Shown here in pieces: positions 26,154 through 34,529 of a DNA stretch of 64,000 nucleotides. Location of the stretch: NCBI RefSeq assembly GCF_020510525.1, contig NZ_CP075188.1:682001-746000 (forward strand). Reading direction: 5' to 3'. This DNA comes from Quatrionicoccus australiensis (GTDB taxonomy: Bacteria; Pseudomonadota; Gammaproteobacteria; Burkholderiales; Rhodocyclaceae). Position 1 is the stretch's first letter. Each line of letters begins with the position of its first letter. A program made the translations under genes and the position numbers. Under the pieces are notes generated by a model that was not told the DNA's origin, ran no database searches, and worked only from the letters and a program-made list of their open reading frames with translations.

Positions 26154-28454
26154 ATGGCGCACATCCGCAGTCGCAAGCACCCCAACCCGTCCCATCTTCT
26201 CGCCCTGTTCGCGGCAACCTTGCCGGCAGCGGCCATGGCCCAGGAAAGCGAAACCTCGCTGCCGCCGCTGACAGTAACGGCCGAGGCCGAATCGCCGTAC
26301 AAGGTTGAAAGGGCTGCTTCGAGCAAATTTACCGCGCCATTGGTTGATACGCCGAAGACGGTGACGGTGATTCCGCAAGAAATCATCAAACAGACCAATG
26401 CGGCCAGTCTGCAGGAAGCCTTGCGCGCGACGCCCGGTATTACCTTCGGTATGGGTGAAGGCGGTACGCCGGAAGGCGACAACCCGATCATTCGTGGCTT
26501 CAGCGCCCAGGCCAATACGTTCATTGATGGTTTGCGTGATCCGAGTTCGCAATCCCGTAACATGTTTGCCGTTGAGCAGATCGACGTCGTCAAGGGAGCT
26601 GACTCCGCCTTCAGTGGCGGCGGTGCGGTCGGTGGCAGCATCAATCTGACCAGCAAGTCAGCCAAGCTGGGCAATTTCAACGAAGCCTCGCTGGGCGTCG
26701 GGACGGATAATTTTGTTCGCACGACGGCTGATTTCAATCGGCAGATTTCCGAGACCTCAGCCTTGCGCATCAACTTGCTCAAGGAGACTGGCGACGTGCC
26801 GGGGCGCGACCATGTTGATTTCGACCATATGGGCGTCAATCTGTCGGCGGCATTTGGTCTTGGTACGCCGACGCGCGCGACGGTCGGCTTCTATCATTAC
26901 GAAACCGATGACATGCCGGATTACGGCGTGCCTTACAGCAATCCTTATACGACGGCACCCAATACCCAATACAACGGCGACGGCAGTCCTCTCAAGGTCA
27001 AGCGCAGTAATTTCTATGGCCTGACCGGCCGCGATTTCCGCAAGACGGAAGTTGATAGCGGCACACTCAAGCTCGAACATGACATCAACGACAAATGGAC
27101 GATTCGTAACTCGACTCGCTTTACGAAGTCGCTGAATAACTACATTGCGACAAATCCTGGAGATTCGAGTGGGGTCAATATCACACCGGGCAATATCACG
27201 GTGTCAGGTACGACGATTCCTGCCGGTTACCTGAATCGTTCCAGCAAGAACAGGTATTCGGAAGGCGAGGGGTTTGTTAATGCAACCGAGCTGGCTGGTG
27301 AATTCATGACTGGTCCGGTCAAGCACAACGTTTCTACCGGTTTCGAGTTCAGTCATCAGGAAACCGATAGTCGTGGTTATCTGATTACCGGCGCCAATAT
27401 CAACGGCGTCCAGATTGCCGGTGCGCCGCTGGCAAGTATTGATGACCCCGACCCAACGCAGGCCTGGCTGGGCACCATCCGTCGTTCAAACGTCGGTACT
27501 TTGTACAAAACGACGAGTCATGGTGCCTATATATTCGACACGCTGACCCTGAGCAAACAGTGGCTGGTCAATCTGGGCGTGCGGCGCGATTCGTTCAGTA
27601 CGAATGTCGGGACTTATTCGACCAACGGCTATGCCGCAAACACTGCCGCCCTGCCGAATAACACCAACCCGTTTGTGCCGGTCAGCGTCAAGAGCGATGC
27701 TAGCTTTACCAGCTATCAGGCGGGCCTTATTTTCAAGCCCCTGGAAAACGGCAGCGTCTATCTCAATTACGCAACGGCCGCCAACCCGTCTGGGATGACG
27801 ACGGGCGATGGTACGGACAATCTGGGCACCAGTGGCGCTACCTTGTCCTACGCTGATCTGGAGCCGGAAAAGGTCCGCAACATCGAACTGGGGACCAAGT
27901 GGAACGTGCTCAACAACAAGTTGGCGCTCTCCGCGGCAATCTTCAAGCTCGACAAGACCAACGCCAAGGTTCAGGTTGATGCCAGCACGTATGCGACGGT
28001 TGGGCGTCAGGAAACCGAAGGTTTCGAACTCGGTTTCGCGGGGGCCTTGACCGACAAGTGGCAGGTGTTCGGCGGTTACACCCATCTCGACAGCAAGCTG
28101 GCAGAGGTCGGGCCGCTGGCGGCCAACCAAGCCAACAAGGGCAACCAGTTCCCGAATACGCCGAAGGACAGTTTCAGCCTCTGGTCGTCGTACAAAGTGT
28201 TGCCCAAGCTGACCGTGGGTGGCGGCGCAAACTACGTTTCCAAGGTCTATGGCAATGTCGCCAATACCAAATGGGTGCCTGAATACTGGTTGTTCAACGC
28301 AATGGCCAGTTATGAATTCGATCGCAGTTTCAGTCTGCGTCTGAACGTGACCAACTTGTTCGACAAGACTTATTACGATCGCGCCTACACCACCCATATG
28401 GCAACGGTGGGAGCGGGACGACAAGCCATCTTGACCGCCAACTACAAGTTCTGA
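26154..28454 (+). CDS. TonB-dependent catecholate siderophore receptor (Fiu-like)
   Basis: An outer-membrane siderophore receptor, 766 aa. A signal peptide ends near AMA-QE. A plug domain follows, with a TonB-box-like LPPLTVTAEAE, VDTPKTVTVIPQEII, LQEALRATPGITFGMGEGG and IIRGFSAQANTFIDGLRD. A 22-strand barrel ends in the canonical terminal Phe (ILTANYKF). The ETDDMPDYGVPY segment and overall length match the Fiu/PiuA class for catecholates. It has a Fur box upstream, a terminator just after the stop, and a PiuC-like gene next, as in Fur-regulated piuA-piuC loci. The ligand is not proven. Confidence 0.92.
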   Translation: MAHIRSRKHPNPSHLLALFAATLPAAAMAQESETSLPPLTVTAEAESPYKVERAASSKFTAPLVDTPKTVTVIPQEIIKQTNAASLQEALRATPGITFGMGEGGTPEGDNPIIRGFSAQANTFIDGLRDPSSQSRNMFAVEQIDVVKGADSAFSGGGAVGGSINLTSKSAKLGNFNEASLGVGTDNFVRTTADFNRQISETSALRINLLKETGDVPGRDHVDFDHMGVNLSAAFGLGTPTRATVGFYHYETDDMPDYGVPYSNPYTTAPNTQYNGDGSPLKVKRSNFYGLTGRDFRKTEVDSGTLKLEHDINDKWTIRNSTRFTKSLNNYIATNPGDSSGVNITPGNITVSGTTIPAGYLNRSSKNRYSEGEGFVNATELAGEFMTGPVKHNVSTGFEFSHQETDSRGYLITGANINGVQIAGAPLASIDDPDPTQAWLGTIRRSNVGTLYKTTSHGAYIFDTLTLSKQWLVNLGVRRDSFSTNVGTYSTNGYAANTAALPNNTNPFVPVSVKSDASFTSYQAGLIFKPLENGSVYLNYATAANPSGMTTGDGTDNLGTSGATLSYADLEPEKVRNIELGTKWNVLNNKLALSAAIFKLDKTNAKVQVDASTYATVGRQETEGFELGFAGALTDKWQVFGGYTHLDSKLAEVGPLAANQANKGNQFPNTPKDSFSLWSSYKVLPKLTVGGGANYVSKVYGNVANTKWVPEYWLFNAMASYEFDRSFSLRLNVTNLFDKTYYDRAYTTHMATVGAGRQAILTANYKF

Positions 28455-28466
28455 TCTACCCATGTT

Positions 28467-28498
28467 GCTGCCCGGCCTCCTGAGCCGGGCAGCTTTTT
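28467..28498 (+). terminator. intrinsic terminator after the TonB receptor gene
   Basis: A perfect 10-bp stem GCTGCCCGGC/GCCGGGCAGC with a 7-nt loop is followed by TTTTT. Confidence 0.85.
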
Positions 28499-28537
28499 CG
28501 CCTGAATCGGTCGTTGACCGTCTCAAGGAGTATTTCG

Positions 28538-29215
28538 ATGCTGCTACATGTCCCCAATGTCCTGACGCAAGAGCAGGTTGCCGAGTGCCGCAGGTTGATG
28601 GCCGAAGCCGAATGGGTGGATGGTGCGACGACAGCCGGGGTGCAGGCGGTGCAGAGCAAGCGCAACCGGCAACTGCCGGAAGGCACGCCCCTCATCGAGT
28701 ACTTGCGGGAAATGATGGTCACGGGCTTGATGAAAAATCCGCTTTTCTTCTCGGCGGCGCTACCCAAAACCATTCTGCCGCCCTATTTCAACAGCTATCA
28801 GGATGGCGGCTACTACGGCAATCACATTGACAATGCGATCCGCTATGCACACGGCAGCAAGCAGGCGATCCGCACCGACGTGTCGACTACGATTTTTCTC
28901 TCCGAGCCCGACGAATACGAAGGCGGCGAGCTGATCGCCGAGGACAGCTACGGTTGTCACGAGGTCAAGCTGGCGGCCGGCGATGCCATCGTCTATCCGT
29001 CGACCAGCCTGCACCGCGTCGAGCCGGTGACCAAGGGCGTGCGCGTCGCTTCCTTTCTGTGGACGCAGAGCCTGGTGCGCGATGCCTGGCGGCGTGCCAT
29101 GCTGTTTGATCTCGACATGAACATCCTCAAGCTGCGCGGCCAGCTCGGCGACACACCCGAAGTCGTCGCGCTGACCGGGCATTATCACAAGCTGTTGCAG
29201 CAATGGGCGGAATGA
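28538..29215 (+). CDS. piuC: Fe(II)/2-oxoglutarate dioxygenase, PiuC/YbiX type
   Basis: A PKHD-type Fe(II)/2-oxoglutarate-dependent hydroxylase of 225 aa, cytoplasmic. The prolyl-4-hydroxylase-like fold shows the iron ligands in GNHIDNAIRY (HxD) and the distal His in YPSTSLHRVEPVTKGVR, whose Arg binds the cosubstrate. Other landmarks are FNSYQDGGYYG and LSEPDEYEGGEL. Homologues sit next to catecholate receptors (ybiX with fiu, piuC with piuA); the substrate is unknown. AAGGAG lies 7 nt before the ATG. The stop overlaps the next gene's ATG, so the two are coupled. Confidence 0.93.
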   Translation: MLLHVPNVLTQEQVAECRRLMAEAEWVDGATTAGVQAVQSKRNRQLPEGTPLIEYLREMMVTGLMKNPLFFSAALPKTILPPYFNSYQDGGYYGNHIDNAIRYAHGSKQAIRTDVSTTIFLSEPDEYEGGELIAEDSYGCHEVKLAAGDAIVYPSTSLHRVEPVTKGVRVASFLWTQSLVRDAWRRAMLFDLDMNILKLRGQLGDTPEVVALTGHYHKLLQQWAE

Positions 29216-30321
29216 ACATGCCCTTGCCGCCGCTTGATCTCATTCCGCATGACCTGGTTGCCGCCTGCGACTACGAGGCACGTGCCCGCCAGCATCTCGA
29301 CGACAACGCCTGGGCCTACCTGCAGGGCGGGGCAGCCGACGAGCTGAGCCTGCGTGGCAACGGCGAAGCATTCCAGTCGATTTCGCTGCGTCCGCGCGTG
29401 CTGCGCGATCTGACGCAAGGTCACACCCGCTGTTGCCTGTTCGGGCAGGAGCTGGCGCATCCGCTGCTGCTGGCGCCGGTCGCCTATCAGCGTCTCTTCC
29501 ATCCGGACGGCGAGCTGGCAAGCGTCCTTGGCGCCAGCGTGATGGGCGCCGGCATGCTGGTCAGCACGCTGGCCTCGACCCGTCTTGAAGATATCGCCAG
29601 CCAGGCTGGTTCGCCGCTCTGGTTCCAGCTGTACTGGCAGGGCGGGCGCGACGCCTCGCTGGCCCTGGTCCGGCGTGCCGAGGCGGCCGGCTACCAGGCG
29701 CTGGTGCTGACTGTCGATGCGCCGCTCAGCGGCATCCGCAACCGCGAACAGCGCGCCGGCTTTGCGCTGCCGCCCAAGGTCGCAGCGGTCAACCTCGCTG
29801 AAACACCGAAAATGCCGCTGCTCACGCCCAATGACAGCCCGGTCTTCGCCGGCATGATGGCGCTGGCGCCGACCTGGGCCGATATCGAATGGCTGCGGGC
29901 GCAGACGCGCCTGCCGCTCCTGCTCAAGGGCGTGCTGCACCCGGAAGATGCCGCACAGGCAGTCAGTTGCGGCGTCCACGGCCTGGTCATTTCTAACCAC
30001 GGCGGGCGCGTGCTCGACACGACGCCGGCGCCGCTCGACTTGCTGCCGGAGATGCGCGCCCGGGTTGGTGCCAGCGTCACGCTGCTGCTCGACGGCGGCA
30101 TCCGGCGCGGCAGCGATGTCTTCAAGGCGCTGGCGCTGGGTGCCGACGCGGTGCTGCTCGGGCGGCCCTACGTGCATGCGCTGGCGGTTGCCGGTGCGCT
30201 TGGCGTCGCCCACCTGATCAAGCTGCTGCGCGAGGAACTCGAAGTCTGCATGGCGCTCTCCGGTTGCGCCACGCTGGCCGAAATCACGCCCGACCGCCTG
30301 TGGCTGGACGGTTTGAATTGA
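29212..30321 (+). CDS. FMN-dependent alpha-hydroxy-acid oxidase/dehydrogenase (LldD-like)
   Basis: A 369-aa TIM-barrel flavoenzyme of the lactate/glycolate oxidase family. It shows the N-terminal AWAYLQGGAADELSLR, FMN contacts in LLLAPVAYQRLF and LYWQGGRDASLAL, the catalytic His-Arg in ISNHGGRVLDTTPAPLDLLPE, and the phosphate-binding DGGIRRGSDVFKALALGADA with LLGRPYVHA. It should oxidise a 2-hydroxy acid; the substrate and electron acceptor are unclear. ATG 29212 overlaps the dioxygenase stop (ATGA). An alternative ATG lies two codons later. This enzyme is an unusual companion for a receptor/PiuC unit. Confidence 0.88.
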   Translation: MNMPLPPLDLIPHDLVAACDYEARARQHLDDNAWAYLQGGAADELSLRGNGEAFQSISLRPRVLRDLTQGHTRCCLFGQELAHPLLLAPVAYQRLFHPDGELASVLGASVMGAGMLVSTLASTRLEDIASQAGSPLWFQLYWQGGRDASLALVRRAEAAGYQALVLTVDAPLSGIRNREQRAGFALPPKVAAVNLAETPKMPLLTPNDSPVFAGMMALAPTWADIEWLRAQTRLPLLLKGVLHPEDAAQAVSCGVHGLVISNHGGRVLDTTPAPLDLLPEMRARVGASVTLLLDGGIRRGSDVFKALALGADAVLLGRPYVHALAVAGALGVAHLIKLLREELEVCMALSGCATLAEITPDRLWLDGLN

Positions 30322-30452
30322 GGTTTTTTGCAACTGCTTTGTAAAAGTTTTAAGCATTCGTAAGCACACGACTTTTCTGTCTTGTGCGTTGTTATGCTGC
30401 GTTTTCCGCAGCCAGCCATATAGCCAGCCAGCAACAACATCTGGAAAACAAA

Positions 30453-32609
30453 ATGACTGACTCCCCCTTCCGTTGCGGCCGCGCGCTGCTTCCCCTCGGT
30501 TTCCTGCTGACGCCCATGGCCGCAGCCATCGCCCAGACGGCGCCGCTTGAAGAGCGCGTGCTCTCGGAGGTCAGCGTCAGCGCCAAAAAGACGCAAAGCC
30601 AGGAGCTGCGCCGCAATGCGACCGCCGGCAAGATCGTTATCGACCGCGAGGAACTCGATACGATCGACGCCTCGTCGATGGCCGAACTGCTCTCCAAGCT
30701 GCCGGGCGGCGGCAATTTCACCGATATGGACGGTGGACCGCGCGGCAAGCAACGCGGCCCCGACCGCAACATGCCGCAGATCCTGGTGGACGGCCAGCCG
30801 CTGCCAGGCGGCGGGCGTAACCCGATGGCCGCCTTGCGCCTGCCGGTCGAGCTGATCGAGCGCGTCGAAATCATCCGCAACAGCACGGCCGAATTTCCGG
30901 TGCTCAGTCCGGGTGGCGTGATCAACCTGATCCTGCGCGACGTACCCAGCCAGCTGACGCGCAGCGCCAAGGTCGGCATCGGCTTCACCGACGGCGAGCC
31001 GTCGTATCGCCTGGAGGGCCAGTACGGCGAGCCGGATGCCGGCGATTTCGGCTACCTGCTGTCCGGCGCCTTCAACAGCCGGCCGGTGGTCGGTACGCAG
31101 GAGATGCAGGCGAAAACCTACACCGGCGGCGTGTTGACCGATACGATCCGCGAGAAGGCAACGCAGACCGGGCACGACAACAATCTGACGCTGAGCCCGC
31201 GCTTTTCCTGGAATCTCGGCAGCGGCAACCGCCTGACCCTGACTCCCTTCCTGACCTATACCGACAGCTTGCGCGACTCGACCATAGCGCGCGACACCTC
31301 CGGCGTCGCTTCGACCGATCGCCTGCGCCAGGAAACGACGCGCGCTACCGGTCGACTCGCCGCCGAGTGGCGAAACCAGGGCGCCGGCGGCAGCGAAACC
31401 ACGGCGCGCGTGATGCTGCAGGGCGAGCGCGACGACAGCGAGCGGACGACGCGCAAATACGATGCTGCCGGCAGTCTGACCGCCAACCAGCGTGACAAGA
31501 CCGTGCGCGAGGAAAGCGAAATCATGCTCGAACTGCGCCGCAAGCAACTTGTCTTCGACAGCCACTTGCTGACCGGTGCCGTCGAGTGGCGCGACAAATC
31601 GACCGACGACAACCAGCAACGCACCGGCGGTGGCAGCAGCAGTTCGGCGCATCTGACCGAAAGCCGCGTCGTCGGCTGGTTGCAGGACGAATGGCAGGTC
31701 GCCGAGCAGCATGTGCTGACGCCGGGCCTGCGTTTCCAGGTGCTGCAGACGAAGATCGACGACAGCAGCAACGGCCGCATCGAGCGCAATTACAACTCGG
31801 TCGATCCGTCGCTGCACTACCTGTGGCAGGTCACCGATGCATGGAATTTCCGCGCCAGTATTGCCGGCAATACCCGCCAGCCGCAGACGCGCGATTTGAG
31901 CCCCATCGTGCGCGAGGCGAATGGCGTCAATTCGTCCGCCAATCCGGATCGCGGCGGCAACAGCCAACTGGCGCCGGAACGCCTGCGCAGCATCGAACTG
32001 GGCATCGAGCACTATCTCGCCGGGCGGGGCGGCACCATCGGCTTTTCGGTCTTCGACCGGACCATCGACAACTACGTCCAGCGCCTGATCGAAAACGAAG
32101 CCGGGCGCTGGGTCGAGCGGCCGCGCAATGTCGGCAAGGCGCAACTGCGCGGCGGCCTGGTCGATTTCAAGGCAAAGATGGCCGCCATCGGCCTGCCGAG
32201 TCTGACCCTGCGCGGCAATCTTGCCTACACCGATACCAAAATGCTGGAGCAGGTGGCGGGCCTGGGCGCCGGCGAAGGGCCGCGCAAAAGCGCCAATCTC
32301 GGCATCGATTACGAGGTCCCGTCCTGGCGCCTGACGTTGGGCGGCAATTACAGCTATTCGTCGGCGCTCGACCGCGAAAGCAGCGCCACCGTCCGCCAGC
32401 AGCAGGGTGAGCGCAAGCAGCTCGACCTCTATGCGCTGTACAAGATCAGCAGCCAGACGGCCTTACGTTTTTCGGCGCAGAACGTGACGCGCGAAGAGCG
32501 CACCAACTGGTTGCAGGAAGTCGACATCAACGGTCTGGTCAGCCGGACCGAAACCGACCGGATGCCGGGGCTGGCCAGCTATTTCCTGACCCTTGAAACA
32601 AAGTGGTAA
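30453..32609 (+). CDS. TonB-dependent outer membrane receptor
   Basis: A second TonB-dependent receptor, 718 aa. A signal peptide (about residues 1-33, ending AIAQ) precedes the plug, with VLSEVSVSAKKTQSQELRR, MAELLSKLPGGGNFTDMDGG, RNMPQILVDGQPLPGGGRN and IERVEIIRNSTAEFPVLSPGG. The barrel ends in FLTLETKW. This plug type is often labelled a generic TonB receptor, and the ligand is unknown. ATG 30453 is chosen over an in-frame ATG 69 bp upstream because it sits directly before the signal peptide with GGAAA upstream. No Fur box is visible in the 131-bp upstream gap, unlike the first receptor. Confidence 0.88.
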   Translation: MTDSPFRCGRALLPLGFLLTPMAAAIAQTAPLEERVLSEVSVSAKKTQSQELRRNATAGKIVIDREELDTIDASSMAELLSKLPGGGNFTDMDGGPRGKQRGPDRNMPQILVDGQPLPGGGRNPMAALRLPVELIERVEIIRNSTAEFPVLSPGGVINLILRDVPSQLTRSAKVGIGFTDGEPSYRLEGQYGEPDAGDFGYLLSGAFNSRPVVGTQEMQAKTYTGGVLTDTIREKATQTGHDNNLTLSPRFSWNLGSGNRLTLTPFLTYTDSLRDSTIARDTSGVASTDRLRQETTRATGRLAAEWRNQGAGGSETTARVMLQGERDDSERTTRKYDAAGSLTANQRDKTVREESEIMLELRRKQLVFDSHLLTGAVEWRDKSTDDNQQRTGGGSSSSAHLTESRVVGWLQDEWQVAEQHVLTPGLRFQVLQTKIDDSSNGRIERNYNSVDPSLHYLWQVTDAWNFRASIAGNTRQPQTRDLSPIVREANGVNSSANPDRGGNSQLAPERLRSIELGIEHYLAGRGGTIGFSVFDRTIDNYVQRLIENEAGRWVERPRNVGKAQLRGGLVDFKAKMAAIGLPSLTLRGNLAYTDTKMLEQVAGLGAGEGPRKSANLGIDYEVPSWRLTLGGNYSYSSALDRESSATVRQQQGERKQLDLYALYKISSQTALRFSAQNVTREERTNWLQEVDINGLVSRTETDRMPGLASYFLTLETKW

Positions 32610-32669
32610 TGGCCTAAGCAGGAATTGCCGTGGATAATCGGTCAACCCTTGCCGATTGAAGAAAGCCCC

Positions 32670-32891
32670 ATGAGCGAAGCCTTTGAAGCCAGTTGCAGCC
32701 AGTGTCGATATTTCAAGGCAGCCGACGCGCTGAATGGCGCCTGTCACCGTTTTCCGCCGGTCTTTGCCGGTGAAAGCTCACCGCGGGAAACGCATCACTG
32801 GCGTTTCCCGGCGGTCAGCGTGCATGCCTGGTGCGGCGAGTTCCTGCCGCCGCACGTTGATCAGATATCCTCGACCGGCGTCACCATCTGA
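32670..32891 (+). CDS. small four-Cys protein, possible metal/Fe-S binder
   Basis: A 73-aa soluble protein with four cysteines: CSQC near residue 9, CHRFPPVF near residue 30 and WCGEFLPP near residue 58. The CxxC, single Cys and Trp-Cys-Gly spacing suggests a small zinc or iron-sulfur site. Similar small proteins are common in proteobacteria, but I know of no assigned function. GAAAG lies before the ATG. Its 3' end overlaps the convergent cyclic-nucleotide-binding gene by 31 bp. Confidence 0.7.
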   Translation: MSEAFEASCSQCRYFKAADALNGACHRFPPVFAGESSPRETHHWRFPAVSVHAWCGEFLPPHVDQISSTGVTI

Positions 32892-33235
32892 TTGACGGCG
32901 CGCAGGCGTTCGGCCATGACGCGCATGACTTGGGTGGCGAAGAAGGGTGTCTGCTGTACCAGGTAGTTGAAGCGCTTTTCGTCGATCGCGACGAATTCGC
33001 AGTCGCTGGTCGCTACGACCGTCGCCGAGCGCGGTCCGGGCGAGACGATGCCCATTTCGCCGACGATATTGCCATGCTGCAATTGCTCGACAACCCGGTT
33101 GTTGACGATGACTTCAGCCGTACCGGTGGTCAGTACGTACATCTTGTGACCATCGTCGCCCTCGGAAAACAGCGGCTGGCCGGTAGCAACGCGGACGATG
33201 TCGGGATTGTTGGCGAACAGTTCAAAGAAAACCAT
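32861..33235 (-). CDS. stand-alone cyclic-nucleotide-binding-domain protein
   Basis: A 124-aa protein made of a single cNMP-binding (Crp-like) beta-barrel. Landmarks are PLFSEGDDGHKMYVLTTG, the phosphate-binding-cassette region HGNIVGEMGIVSPGPRSATV and a C-terminal helix ending MAERLRAVN. There is no helix-turn-helix, kinase or channel domain, so it may be a regulatory subunit acting on a partner. Arg in the cassette (GPRSATV) is retained, so nucleotide binding is plausible. Its 3' end overlaps the convergent four-Cys gene. Confidence 0.85.
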   Translation of the reverse strand: MVFFELFANNPDIVRVATGQPLFSEGDDGHKMYVLTTGTAEVIVNNRVVEQLQHGNIVGEMGIVSPGPRSATVVATSDCEFVAIDEKRFNYLVQQTPFFATQVMRVMAERLRAVNQMVTPVEDI

Positions 33236-33327
33236 GGACGTGCTTCCGCTAATGAGGAGGTAGTACTTTTAGCATAGCGGAGCCGGTGCTTTCGTTACCG
33301 CCGGGTTACAAGTGCGCGCTTCTTGAC

Positions 33328-34011
33328 CTAAAACAAGGCCGGCGAGATCAGGCGCAGACCGATCGAGATCCAGCGCTCTTCTCGCAGGTGGCTGAACTGG
33401 CTGCCGTAGGTGGTGTCGATCTGCACGCGGTTGGGCACGATCCAGTAGCGCAGGCCGGTCTGGAAGTAGGCGTTGCCCTTGTCCTGGCCGTAGGTTTCGG
33501 CGATCACGTAGAGCCGCTCGGTTGCCTGTAACTCGGTGCCGATGCCCCAGGTCAGGCGGGTCTGGTGATTCTCGCGCTCGCGGGTGTAGCCGAGATTGGT
33601 ATGGATGACGACGCGGTCGTCGGCAAACGAGAAGCTGGTCGGCACGTAGAAATAGGGCGCGCCGGAATGGCCATTGCCGGGCTGGGTGGCATAGCCTGCA
33701 GCCAGGCCGATGCCCCAGCCATTGGTGTCGAGCTGCTTGAACAGGGTCTTGCCCTGGATGACCTGGGCGCCGCTCTGCATGGCGCCTTGCGAATAGGCCA
33801 GCGCACCACCCACGGTCAACTCGAAATTGCCGCCCGGATTGCAGGCGGGCAGCGCCCACCATTCCTTTTGCTGGCCGTGCAGGTGTAGCCAGGTCTCGAC
33901 CTGGCAGGCCTGGGCGTCGGTCAGGCGGGCGTCGTCGGTGGTCATCGGTCGCGCGGCGTGGGCCGGCAGACTGAAGGCGAGGGGAAGCAGAAAGGTCAGG
34001 AAGCGGCGCAT
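33328..34011 (-). CDS. outer membrane beta-barrel protein with PHO-box promoter
   Basis: A 227-aa exported protein. The signal peptide is residues 1-19 (PAHA before ARP). The mature chain opens with MTTDDARLTDAQACQVETW and then alternates polar and aromatic residues in beta-strand fashion (NFELTVGGALAYS, GWGIGLAAGYA, VVIHTNLGYTRE). It ends in IGLRLISPALF, whose terminal Phe is typical of outer-membrane barrels. I do not recognise a named family or ligand. A minus-oriented PHO box with a TACCAT hexamer lies 10-43 bp upstream, divergent from dgkA. It may therefore be a phosphate-starvation outer-membrane protein. The leader would be almost absent. Confidence 0.7.
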   Translation of the reverse strand: MRRFLTFLLPLAFSLPAHAARPMTTDDARLTDAQACQVETWLHLHGQQKEWWALPACNPGGNFELTVGGALAYSQGAMQSGAQVIQGKTLFKQLDTNGWGIGLAAGYATQPGNGHSGAPYFYVPTSFSFADDRVVIHTNLGYTRERENHQTRLTWGIGTELQATERLYVIAETYGQDKGNAYFQTGLRYWIVPNRVQIDTTYGSQFSHLREERWISIGLRLISPALF

Positions 34012-34020
34012 GGGGGCGCG

Positions 34021-34054
34021 ATGGTAGCGGAGATTTCTGACATTTTGGTGACAA
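34021..34054 (-). promoter_or_regulatory. minus-facing PHO box and -10 of the outer membrane gene
   Basis: Read on the minus strand: TTGTCAC, CAAA, ATGTCAG (34054 to 34037), then 10 nt, then TACCAT (34026 to 34021). The gene's ATG begins 10 bp further, at 34011. Confidence 0.6.
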
Positions 34055-34057
34055 CGG

Positions 34058-34091
34058 CTGTCATCAAAGCTTAGCGCAGTCTGATTACCGT
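34058..34091 (+). promoter_or_regulatory. plus-facing PHO box and -10 of dgkA
   Basis: CTGTCAT (34058-34064), CAAA and GCTTAGC (34069-34075) are followed after 10 nt by TACCGT (34086-34091). The ATG is at 34113, preceded by GGAGATG. It is arranged back to back with the minus-facing box. Confidence 0.6.
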
Positions 34092-34112
34092 GGGCGCTTT
34101 CATGGAGATGCC

Positions 34113-34529
34113 ATGCAGGAACCTACGCCGCACGAACTCGGGCTGGACCCGAAGCACGAGTCGCCCTTCAAGGGCAAGACCGGACTGCGCCGGGTCTGGA
34201 ATGCCTTCAACTACTCGGTCGCCGGTCTCAAGGCGGCCTACCTGTGCGAAGACGCTTTCCGCCAGGAAGTCTGGCTCGCCTTGTTGCTGATTCCTACGGC
34301 CTTCCTGCTACCCGTGCCCTGGTTGGGGCGCGGCCTGATGATCGCCAGCCTGCTGTTGGTGCTGATCGTCGAATTGCTCAATTCTGCCATCGAGGCGGTG
34401 GTCGACCGGGTGAGCTTGGAAAACCACCGTCTGGCCAAGCGCGCCAAGGATATCGGCAGCGCCGCGGTACTCGTCTCGCTGGTCAATGTGATGGTGGTCT
34501 GGGCTTGCGTCTGGCTGGCGGCATCATGA
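34113..34529 (+). CDS. dgkA: diacylglycerol kinase DgkA
   Basis: A small integral-membrane diacylglycerol kinase, 138 aa, which phosphorylates diacylglycerol to phosphatidic acid with ATP. The N-terminal extension (PHELGLDPKHESPFKGKTG) precedes the amphipathic helix and three TM helices. Active-site segments VELLNSAIEAVVDRVS and AKDIGSAAVLVSL are intact, as is ALLLIPTAF in TM1. GGAG precedes the ATG. The stop overlaps the next gene's ATG (ATGA). With a PHO box upstream and a glycolipid-type transferase downstream, it would recycle or balance the diacylglycerol pool during phosphate starvation (inference). Confidence 0.93.
   Translation: MQEPTPHELGLDPKHESPFKGKTGLRRVWNAFNYSVAGLKAAYLCEDAFRQEVWLALLLIPTAFLLPVPWLGRGLMIASLLLVLIVELLNSAIEAVVDRVSLENHRLAKRAKDIGSAAVLVSLVNVMVVWACVWLAAS

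Noticed and set aside
30322..30452. PHO or Fur box before the second TonB receptor
   Set aside because: TAAG repeats occur, but half-site spacing is not 11 bp and the 7-1-7 Fur pattern is poor.
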